The notes below the pieces were generated by a model, which ran no database searches, was not told where the DNA came from, and worked only from the letters and a program-made list of their open reading frames with translations. A program made the position numbers and the translations under genes. From Hyphochytrium catenoides (taxonomy: Eukaryota; Sar; Hyphochytriomycetes; Hyphochytriales; Hyphochytriaceae): a stretch of 16,725 bases of DNA. Shown piece after piece: positions 8,071-16,725 of the stretch (its first letter is position 1; every line of letters begins with the position of its first letter). The stretch spans positions 1-16,725 of the forward strand of contig FLMG01001298.1 in NCBI GenBank assembly GCA_900088475.1. The letters are read 5' to 3'.

Positions 8071-11000
8071 CTAAATCTTCTTGCACAGCTTAATCGCGTC
8101 GAGCCTGTCCAACATAGAGATAAGCGCTCTCTCTTCCTCTGGTTAGTGGACTGAGCTGGATCACATCTTTTTCCCTCTGTCTCTCTGCCTCTCTCTCTTC
8201 TCCCTCCGTGTCTCTATATTTGACTGACCTTCCCGTCCTTTCTCTATGCTGAGATCAATGTCGAGGGCGTCTTTAATAGGGTTTCCCGTCATATTGAAGT
8301 GAAAGAGTCGATTCTCCATAAGAGAAGTCATCTGAAGGTGAGAGGGATGCGTAAGAGAGAAGACAAATTACAAGGAAAGAGGTGCCTAACTCGAAGAGAC
8401 AGGGGACCGAGGCAGACGAGGAAACGAGAGACGATGAACACTAGGACTCAGAGGGCCGTACGACCCAAGAAAAAGAGAGAACGCAACCCAGAGGGCCCTA
8501 GGAATGGCAGAACGAGACAAAAGGAATAGTGCATGAGACTGGCAAGAAGAGTGAGAAGACGAAGGAGAGACACTCTTTACCTGCCGTGGGGTGGCGGTGA
8601 AGCGATTGAAAGAGAGATCCACTCTCTGAAGGTTCGGGAGAAGAGCCAAAGAGTCCGGCAGCGAGGTGAGAGCATTGTGGCTGAGATTCAAACTTTCCAA
8701 GGCCACCAGGTTGCCTGTAGGGGACGAAAGCCATAGACGTGGAGAGAGAAGAAGAGAGAGAGAGAGAGACAGAGAGACAGAGAGTGAGTCTCAGACATAA
8801 GACGTACCCAGCTCATACCACTAACTAAACAACATTATAAAGAGGGAAGAAGACTGAAGAACCTCACGAGTAGGCGGCGGCTAAGAGGAAGGGGACGGAG
8901 GCTGGAAGGTTTGCGTTTCTACAAGTCACTCAGTTGGCTGAAGGGATTAGGGGACTGGTACCACGAAATTGTTTGTCAAGAGTGAAAAAGAGATGGGCGA
9001 GAGAGGGGAAAGAAAAAAGAGAGAGAGAGGAAAAGACAGAGAAAAAGAGAGAGGGAAAGAGAGCAAAAGAGAGAGAACGAGGAGAAGCAAGAGAGAGAGA
9101 ATAAGCGAGACTGACCAACACAAGGCTCTATTGTTGCAACCAGGTTGTGATCCAGTGCCAGTACTTTGAGGTGGTCAAAGGCTCCCACGCAGCGGGGAAA
9201 CGCGGAGATAGAGTTGTACGACAGCGATAACTCCTCCATCTCTAAAGGAAAGTGGGAAGTGGGAGAGAATGAGGAGAAGGAGATAAGGAGGAAGAAACAG
9301 ACCGTTAGGTTTAATGAGCTATCCCTAACAAAAGGAGAGAGAGAACTGGACAACACAGCGTTCATAGGAGAGACTTTTGCAAAGCGGCAGAGTTTAGAGA
9401 GCTTAGCTCCCGTTACCGCGTGCAGCAAGTGGAAGAGATAAGAAGAAGACACAGATCCTCGACCCTGGAGGTGATTGGGGATAGGCCTGGGAAGGTGAGG
9501 AGAAGAGGCGTGGGAAGAGGAGACACCTGTCAGACTGGCGAGGTCATCGGCAAGACTCTCCAGTTGATTGTGGTTCAGATTCAACCTTACCAACCTCTTG
9601 CATTCCTTCAAGTCTGTGGGCAAGCTGCATGGCATTAAGAAGGATAACGACATCAGCATGAACGCAAGGAGAAAGAGCATCAGAGAAACCGTCATATTGT
9701 TGGACTAAAGAGAGAGAGGAGTTTCAGAGACGTTGGCTTCTGAAGCGTGTCATGAACGGGAGAGAATGCAGCTCATAGAAAAAGCGAGAGGCATCTAGAT
9801 AACGAAGTGAAAAATGGCAAGGGCTAGACCGAGAGAGACAGACACTACTAGAGAGAGTTAGAAAATAAGGAGAAAAAAAGGTCGATCGAAAGTCCCTAGA
9901 TATTGCCGCTGCGAAATAGGTAGAGGCGGAGTTTCTGACTGACTTTGCTAACTCATTGTGCTGCAGATGCGCCTCTTTCAGACGCTGCAGCCTTCCGAAC
10001 TTGTTCGGCAGTTGCTTGAGAACATTGTGCGAGAAGTCAAGAGAGAGAAGAGGGAGAGTAGATAGAGAAGGTGGGAGTAGCTTGAGGCGATTGTTCGATC
10101 CATTAATGCTCTTCAAGGCTACATATACGGGAGAGGCAGGTAAGGAAAGAGCGGGTGAGAGTCAAACGAGACGCATCTCAATCGAACTAGAACAGGTCTA
10201 GAAAGAAATGACAAGGGCGGGCCGGTAGCGAGGAGAAGGGGACTGACTAGGTTTTCAAGATCGTAAAAGGGCTGTTGTCTGGAGTACTCAGCCAACAAAG
10301 GCGTGAGGATGTGGAAGAAGGAATAGAAGAGCGAAATGCGAAGAGCAATCTCTCGCTCTATAGCCATCACTCTCACCCGAGAGCCCTTCCATAGAGAGAG
10401 GGAGAATGCTGATGCGGTTGTGCGAGAATGAGAGATGCTCCAAGGAGGAAAGGAGACAGATGTCGTCTCCAAGCTCTTCCAGCTTGTTATGATCGAGACA
10501 CAGCTTGCGGAGAGCGGGCAGAGACCCCAATCTGTGACACACCGAGAAGGGAAATAGCGAGGTCAAGGTGCAGAGTCGTCGCCAAGAATAGGGAGAGAGA
10601 GCGTTATGTTGTGCATACAAAGCAGGATAATGTTCATCAAGAAGCGATGCACCGTCTAGCCAAAATTGGCAACAGCAATGAGGCGAGAGAGTAGGATGAA
10701 GTTGCTAACTGACTCTGGTGGCAGTGCTTCTAGCTCGTTGTGCGAAAGATCGAGGACTGTGAGGGCCTGCATTGCTTTGACCTCAGGGGGAAGAAGAGAG
10801 AGCAAGTTCCAGGAGAGATCCATATCTTGCAGTGAAGCCAGTCCAGACAGCTCTGCGATGAGGCAAGTTCAATGAATAGAATGAATGCCACCTTCGTAGA
10901 TGACGATCGGAAAGAAGCTAGCAAAGGACAAGAAGAGTTATCAGGAGAGAGCATACAGAGCATTATAGATTGAGTCGGAATGGGAAGGTGAGCCAGCACA

Positions 11001-12071
11001 GAGAACGAATTGAGGGGAAGATTAAGAAGTGCGCGAATGAACTGTACCTGCCGGAGACAACTCCTTGATCTTATTTCCCTGGAGCCTGAGAGTGACGAGA
11101 GGGCAGCGCCCCAGCTGCTCCGGCAGTGCTTCCAAGAGGTTATGCGAAAGGTCCAGCAGAGACAAAGACTTCATCAGACCAATGCCAACCTGTGTTGCAA
11201 GGAAGCGCAGGGGCAAGTTAGCCAAAGGAGCGTGTAATAAGAAGTCGACAGAAGTGGACGAAAGCCAACGTCTTTGAGTGCAGCCCAGAGGCGTTTTTCA
11301 GGAGGGAAGAGAGGACACTTGGAGAGCTAAAGACTGACCGCGCGAGAGAGAACACGAGAGAGGAAGGAGAGTCTGATCAGTAGCGTAAAGAAAGGGGAAA
11401 GAAGAGACAGCATTAATGCTCTCTTATCATTTAAACATCCTCTCACCTCCCACGCTGCAGTCTCCTTCAGGAGTTGTAAGTCTCCAACGACAATAGGAAG
11501 AGAGGGAAGAAGATTATGTTGCCCATACATTTCCTTCAAAGTTTTCAGTTTCCAGAGCCGCACCGGAAGGGTGCGAAGCTGATTGTGAGAGAAGCTGAAG
11601 GTTTCTAGCGCCGTAAGTCTCTCGATGCAGACAGGGATATGCCGCAGATGGTTATGAGAAACGTCCAGCTATGGGAGTTAAGCAAAGGCAAAGATATGGA
11701 GGAAAGACAAGACCAAGAGAGAGAGAGAGAGGAGTAGATAAGAAACGGACCCAAGAGCACGGGAGAAGACAAAGATTACATGGACGACCACGAGAAGAGG
11801 AAGAGCGGTGTAGAGAAAGGAGGGGAGGACACGGGGTGTGAGATTACTAGCAAGGGAGCAGGAGAGAGATGAGGGACTCGTCAACGGAAGTGATTTGGAA
11901 CTATGCGTAGGGAGGAGTAGGCCAGGGAGGAGCTTTGGATGTAATCTTAGAATAAAGACTGACCCGGTAACCGCAGAAATGCAAAATTCAGGACGGAATG
12001 AAGACTAAGAGCGAGAAAGAAAGAGAGAGGAAGAGGGAGAAAGAAAGCAAAAGAGGCAGAAAGAAAGCAAA

Positions 12072-12128
<57 letters not shown>

Positions 12129-15100
12129 AAGGAAGGTAAAGTCGAGGTCACGCACCTGCTTCAAAGACTTAAGATCTTGAATCGAGGACGATAAATGTGT
12201 GAGTTCGTTCTGTTTAAGAGAGAGCGACTCCAAGGAGCTCAAGTTCCAGACTCGAGAAGATATCTTCCTCGCCCCACAGCCAGAGAGATCCAACGCTTTC
12301 ACACTTCCAGTTGCATGCTCAAGATCTTCTGCAGCGTCTACCAAAGCCTGGCAAAGCCCACGGCAGGCAAGGAATGCGGACAACAGTAAGTGCTTGGGAA
12401 TAAAAGAAGCACCGGGGAATCCAGGAAGAGCACGTCGAACTCAAAGAGAAGAGGACTCGGCCTATAAGACTAATGAGGAAGAGTTGGACACCATGAAGAA
12501 GCTGGCAGCCTAAGTTCCTACCTGAATCTTGGATCGAGGTTGCCGCCTTCCTTTGACATCTCTAGCTCTGGATGCTGATGTACCCGGTCGGTTCGGCCTC
12601 CCCTTCCCTCTACTTCCCGCACCCCCTTCTCTCTCTCCCTCTCCCTCGTTTCTTCCCTCCATTTCTGGTGGTTGATCCCATGTGAACTCTCCCGTCTCCA
12701 CGTTATGATAAAAGTAGCTTTCTGAAGACGCGTCCTGAAACTCTTTCCAGCATCCTCTCTCGCGGATCAAGAGTCCTTGCCTTTCTCTCTCCTCCCAGTT
12801 GCTGCCCTGGATCGGTTGGTCAGCGTCATCCACGTCTTCTAAGCCAAGACCCTTAGGCTTGACCCTATTGGGCGATAAGGTTAGGACAGAGCGACGGAGA
12901 GAGTCATAACTCGTCGAGAGAAGGCAGTGGGAGCCCCTTCTGGAAGAGAACTAGCGGGAGAATTACGGGGAACGAGAGAGAAAACGAGGGAACACCTACA
13001 ACTGGATCCGGTTCATGAGTGAGACAACGATGTGACGGTCGGAAACAGAAGAGGGGTTACCTACCATGTGGAGGTATTGGTCATAGTGTTATAATAGTAA
13101 TATGAGCCGCTCACAGGGTCAAACACTTTCTCCACTGTGCCCCGAATCAGCTTCAGCATCTGGCGTCGGGAGAGGATCTGCCTCCAGAAGCACTGGAGCT
13201 GCATGAGGGCGTCGGAGACAAGAAAGAGTTTAGGGTGGCTTAGGAAGAAGAGAAGAGGTGGTAAAGAGAGACAGAGAGATAAGGAGCGAAGATCGTCAAT
13301 GGCTAGAAGAAGAGCCACTCTTTGAGTAGAAGCAAAGAGGGAGAAGGGTAGGTATGACTGAGGACAGGAGGAAGAAGAGCGTAACACATGATAAGCTTTG
13401 AGAAGCAGTCGAAAACATTAGGACGACAGAGATGTTAGGGTCGTCAACCTCCTGGCAAAGACAATGGACGCTGAGTGAGGACACCAGGATAGAGAAAGGA
13501 TGCAAGAAGAGGGAGAGAGTGAGTACCCTTATTGCAGCAGTCTCTCTTGTCAGCGAGGACATTTTCGAGAACGACACAGGCACAGAACCCCTGGCCATTG
13601 ACTGCCGCTTCATTGGTTGAGAAAGTGCCTGAGGTCTCGACCAGCTAGACTGGCCGGTGCTAAAGTTCAGGACGGAGTTAAATGCATGGTGGGAGGCCGA
13701 CAATGATTGTGCAGAAAGACCCTACCGCTGGTTAAAGTAGTATTTGTTCCCGCTCACTGGGTCCACCACTTCCTCCCAGACTTCATCAGCCCACCCATGA
13801 GACAACGTGCGACTGACTCCGCCCTGCCGACTGTCTTTGCCGGTCTATGACGCCAAGGTAAGTGGGGGAGACACAGACAGAAAAGCCGTTATGGTGGGGG
13901 CAAGAGAGAGGATTATTAGGAAGAGTACAGGGGAAAGAGGAAAGAAGCCCGAAGGCCAATGAGTGAGCCGTGAGGAGAAAAGACATTGCATACGACTATT
14001 GATGACGGTACAAAGGGTAGACAAGCGAAGATTTACGGACGAAGCGGGGAGAGATGTTCTGCTTACGTTTCTCCGCTCTGGAGCAGGAGTAGGAAAGGAT
14101 TCCTCTAGCTCTTCTGTCCCTAAGAGCTTCGGCTTCTTCCTGGAGAGAGGAAGGACATTGAAGTGAGAGTCAAGAGAAACGTTAGCGAGAAGTGACAATG
14201 CAGTCAGACAGCAGCAGATAGAGGGAAGTGACCAGACAGCAGGGAGCGCTTCTCCGTATCGTTCTCATATAGCCTCTATTGCCTCTCCTTCTTCAGTCTT
14301 TTCTTCCCTTCCTTATCATGCTCCCTATCTAAGTTCTCTTTCTCTTTCTTCTCTCCGCGCAACTCTTGCCGCCTACCAGGTAGACTGTCCTGTCTTCTGG
14401 TTATAATAATAGTAAAGGCCTGAGCTTGGGTCTTCCACTTTTTCATAGATCCCGCGGAGCAACCGCCGAATCTTCCCTCTTGCCAGGACCTGGCGAATAA
14501 AGCCCTGGATCTGGAGAGACAGACATCAGAGAGAGAGACAGACAGACAGACAGAGAGAGATATACAGGATGAGAGAAAAGAGAGAGACAGAGAGAAAGAC
14601 AGAGAGAGAGAGAGAAATTGACGAGAACCAGCAGATAAGCGAAGGCGTGAGAAGAGACTGCGATAGAGTAGAGAGAGTCTTCAGAAAGAACGCCGTCGGA
14701 GGAAGGAATAGGACATGAAGAAGGACCAAGTAGATCATTGGCCCCTTTGCGATTTTGACGCTGATCGAGTTTAAGAGATTTCCCTGAGGAGAGGAAGAGA
14801 GAAAGAAAGAGAGACCACACATTAGAAGCAAGTCAAGAGGGATGACTATAGGCAACCTTGACAATAGCCTCATCCTCGGTCAGTGCAGCCTTCGAAAGAG
14901 TCATGCTGCCGACACGTGGCGGTGAGAAGGACGATATGCCCGTGCTAGATTGACCCACATTTGGCAAAAAGGAAAAGGGGAGAGCAGGAGTTAGCAACCA
15001 AGAGCAACGATTACGAGCGAGCATAGAAAGAATGGAGGAGAGATAGGGGCAAACCGATAGAGATTGCGAGGTTAGAGTTCGAAAGGAGTTAGAGGCAGTT

Positions 15101-16609
15101 AAGTGACGCATATAGCCTACACTGTGTCATAGTAGTAGACCTCTCCTGACGTCTCGTCATAGATTTCCTCCCAGCCCTCAGGCGCTAGCTTTCCCGACGG
15201 CAGAGTGATGACAGGGCGGGATGCAGCCGGAGGGAGCTCGTACTGAGACAACATCAGGCTGACGAGGTTCAAAGGAAAAAGTCAGTAAGGAGGTAGGGAA
15301 GACAGAGGAGATCCAAATGAGAAGCATGGACGTAAAGATGGAGACAAAGCGCAAAAGGACAAGAAGGACGGAGCGTGGAAAGACCAGCAAGCAAGGAGAA
15401 GAGAGGAGAAGAGTGCTGGGCGAGAGAGATAAATGAGGTTTGACACTGATAGAAGAGAAAAAAGGGGCAAATGCGCTTCAGATATCACAGAGTGCTTCAG
15501 CAGGAGAAAAAAAACAAAGAGAGGAACAGAGGGGTTTGCACAAGAGAGTATGAAGAGACAGAGAGACAGAACGAGGAGAATTGGCGTTGGAGAGATACGA
15601 GAGAGAGTATATATATAGAGAGAGAGTAGAGAGGGAGAAAGAGAGAGATAGTAGGGAGAGAGAGAGCGAGAGAGGTAGAGAGACAGACAGAGAGAGAAAG
15701 AGATTAACAGAGAGAGAGGAAAAAGAAAGAAGAGAGAAAGCGAGATGGAGAGAGAGAAGAGAGAGAGAGAGCGAGACACGACCGACAGAAGCAGCACAGT
15801 TTCTTACTCCTGATTGTAATAGTACGTATGGAGCTCATCGTCCAGAGCGGCTGCCCACCCAGGAGGGAGAGAAGGCTGAGGATACTGCAGAGAGAGCTCC
15901 CTCGTCCTAAAGGCGCCATCACCAAGGAAGCGAGAGAGAGTGAGAGAGCGAGAGCGAGAGGTGTTGAAGAAGAAAGTCTGTGTGTTGGCTGCAGAGAGAG
16001 AATGAGGGAGAGAACGCAGGTACTCGCCAAGACAGAAAGTGGTTAGGCCGGACAACAGATAAAGAGGAAGGACTAGAAGTATCACTGCTAGGGTGGCGGG
16101 GAGCTTATTAGGGCTAAGGGAAGCAGCGGAGTCACGAACAACCATGAGACAGAGCGGAGCAGTAGAGGCAGAAAGGACTAGCACCAACTGCAGGACGGAA
16201 GAGATGCCAACCGAGACAAGTGAGACGTGAAGAGAGGACACTGGGGATGATGTTATGAGAAGAGAAAAGGAAGCCACAAAGAGAACAAAGACCGAACCTG
16301 GTGTTCCTGAACTGTGGCTTCTTCGTGCGAGGATCTACCTCTAGCACCCAGCCGGCTGCCAGGTGTACTGAGCTCTCCATAAGGAGCTGAAGGGGCTGCG
16401 TATAGAAAGAGGCAGGAGCTATAGAGAGAATAGGGGATGAAATGTCGAGATAGAGGGAAAGAAGGAGGCAGTCTGGTCGCCGTCTGGAGGCGTCATTGCA
16501 GTGGCACTGAGCGTCCTGGCCGTCCTTGCTTTCTCTTTCTCGCTCATCTGTCAGGGACCCTTAAGCCCGAGCCGTAGACAGACGGAGAGAGAGCGGCCTT
16601 GAGAGTCAT
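8071..16609 (-). CDS. WW-IQ-LRR multidomain scaffold protein, 22 exons, about 987 aa
   Basis: Not a named gene that I recognise. Exons (minus strand): 16609-16559 (tentative), 16395-16298, 15906-15808, 15258-15121, 14944-14857, 14510-14377, 14139-14067, 13844-13726, 13659-13527, 13198-13065, 12864-12522, 12347-12156, 11668-11447, 11189-11048, 10852-10714, 10531-10377, 10118-9944, 9624-9527, 9241-9116, 8714-8581, 8331-8229, 8138-8071 (TAG); 2964 nt, in frame. Residues about 30-422 hold seven WW or WW-like modules and two IQ motifs; residues about 484-950 hold about 20 leucine-rich repeats of 23 residues. There is no kinase, GTPase or transmembrane segment, so it is probably a cytosolic scaffold that binds proline-rich ligands and calmodulin (inference). 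The coding start is uncertain: ATGs at 16609 (MTLKAALSPSVYGSG) and 16547 (MSEKEKARTARTL) can each be spliced in frame to exon 2, and 16380 is an in-frame internal ATG. From 16380 down to 8139 the model is firm. The TPR gene follows 8 nt downstream. Confidence 0.86.
8229..12347 (-). other. Leucine-rich repeat array, C-terminal half of the scaffold gene
   Basis: Exons 12 to 21 encode about 20 tandem LRRs of mostly 23 residues with the pattern LxxLxLxxNxLxxLPxxLxxL, as in Shoc2-like and plant intracellular LRR proteins. Examples: ALDLSGCGARKISSRVWNLS, LDVSHNHLRHIPVCIERLT, LLDLSHNLLEALPEQLG, VLDLSHNELEALPPELGSLP, LNLNHNQLESLADDLASL, LNLSHNALTSLPDSLALLP. The array ends with FNMTGNPIKDALDIDLS. Several introns fall at the end of one repeat just before the next, which agrees with growth by exon duplication. 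One repeat at the junction of exons 11668-11447 and 11189-11048 is short and irregular. The link to the WW part is supported because exon 12864-12522 ends in phase 0 (CAG, then gtagga) and 12347 opens in phase 0. Confidence 0.9.
12077..12124. repeat. (GA)n microsatellite in an LRR-gene intron
   Basis: Nearly perfect GA dinucleotide run of about 48 nt in the intron at 12155-11669, close to the donor of exon 12347-12156. It reads (CT)n on the sense strand. Frames across it encode only Ser/Leu alternation. Confidence 0.92.
12522..16395 (-). other. WW/IQ array, N-terminal half of the scaffold gene
   Basis: Seven WW or WW-like modules in order. WW1: AAGWVLEVDPRTKKPQF, then TRELSLQYPQP. WW2: LPPGWAAALDDELHTYYYNQ. 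WW3: EGWEEIYDETSGEVYYYDT, then TGISSFSPP. WW4: YEKVEDPSSGLYYYYNQKTG, then QSTWKKP. WW5: VWEEVVDPVSGNKYYFNQ, then TGQSSWSRP. WW6: VEKVFDPVSGSYYYYNTMT, then NTSTWVKP. WW7: CWKEFQDASSESYFYHNVET, then GEFTWDQPP. IQ motifs IQGFIRQVLAR (residue 159) and LQCFWRQILSR (residue 312) directly precede WW4 and WW6. Only WW5 and WW7 keep both signature tryptophans. WW1 to WW6 are each split by a phase-2 intron near the same place; WW7 is intact in a 343-nt exon that continues into a Gly/Glu/Arg-rich linker. Confidence 0.85.
15590..15780. repeat. GA-rich low-complexity tract in a WW-region intron
   Basis: About 190 nt of imperfect GA repeat, with TATATA and GACAGACA interruptions, in the longest intron of the window (15807-15259). 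Plus-strand frames through it read as Arg/Glu repeats and minus-strand frames as Ser/Leu repeats; neither is supported as coding. Confidence 0.88.
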
Positions 16610-16725
16610 GGTCACTAAGACTCGATAATACTTTCTTTGCCCAGAAGCCCACGTTGCTTCTCATGCGGGTTAGCATCTTCCTCTTCCCTCTTCCCGCAGT
16701 ACAGGTAACACTGTCAGACTGTCCC
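16610..16725 (-). other. Upstream flank of the WW-IQ-LRR gene
   Basis: Remaining sequence upstream of the tentative start at 16609, to the right edge. On the minus strand an ATG at 16676 opens a 42-codon frame (starting MLTRMRSNVGFWAKK) that ends in TGA at 16548. Its donor at 16559 could instead be spliced to an acceptor before 16427, where an open stretch (PASFYTQPLQ) leads into exon 2 in frame. So this may be the true first exon, an upstream ORF, or untranslated. I see no clear promoter element. Confidence 0.35.

Noticed and set aside
15282-15797. Long minus-strand frame of 171 codons rich in Ser and Leu
   Set aside because: It is a translation of a CT-rich intron of the WW-IQ-LRR gene; it has no conserved motif and splice-joined exons flank it on both sides.
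15581-15910. Plus-strand frame of Arg/Glu repeats
   Set aside because: It is the complement of the intronic CT tract and overlaps an exon of the minus-strand gene (15906-15808) in antisense.
8071-16609. Receptor-type LRR protein
   Set aside because: No signal peptide, cysteine caps or transmembrane segment is visible in the spliced product. The repeats are of the 23-residue intracellular type.
1-16725. CRISPR array, tRNA, rRNA, transposon or viral genes
   Set aside because: The only direct repeats are GA/CT microsatellites. I saw no spaced palindromic repeats, cloverleaf, transposase, reverse transcriptase or integrase motif on either strand.

Overview
This is nuclear DNA from an intron-rich eukaryote, most likely a protist; I cannot assign a lineage from the window alone. 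Genes are broken into many short exons (51 to 343 nt) by GT-AG introns of about 66 to 549 nt. The introns are strongly pyrimidine-rich on the sense strand and often carry (CT)n runs. Most long uninterrupted frames in the window are translations of these tracts and are not genes. All gene models below were assembled by hand from splice sites, frame continuity and protein-family motifs.

Layout. (1) 1-343: GA-rich upstream region. (2) 344-3839, plus strand: a complete 11-exon gene for mitochondrial cysteine desulfurase NFS1 (483 aa), with a targeting peptide and all catalytic residues. (3) 3840-4418: short spacer between convergent genes. (4) 8062-4419, minus strand: a 13-exon gene for a 441-aa protein with TPR-like helices, a long charged coiled coil and an Arg/Gly-rich tail. 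(5) about 16609-8071, minus strand: a 22-exon gene for a roughly 987-aa protein with seven WW or WW-like modules, two IQ (calmodulin-binding type) motifs and about 20 leucine-rich repeats. (6) 16610-16725: upstream flank of that gene.

How they fit together. NFS1 is a housekeeping enzyme for Fe-S cluster assembly and has no evident functional link to its neighbours. The two minus-strand genes are tandem and nearly abut: the WW-IQ-LRR stop codon is 8 nt upstream of the best ATG of the TPR gene. The TAG stop also forms a possible splice acceptor that would join the two genes in frame, so they may be one transcription unit giving either two proteins or a single WW-IQ-LRR-TPR-coiled-coil scaffold of about 1409 aa. 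Both look like protein-interaction scaffolds without a catalytic domain. I see no mobile element, CRISPR array, rRNA or tRNA. The most unusual content is the degenerate WW array built from duplicated IQ-WW exons and the possible fusion of the two scaffold genes.
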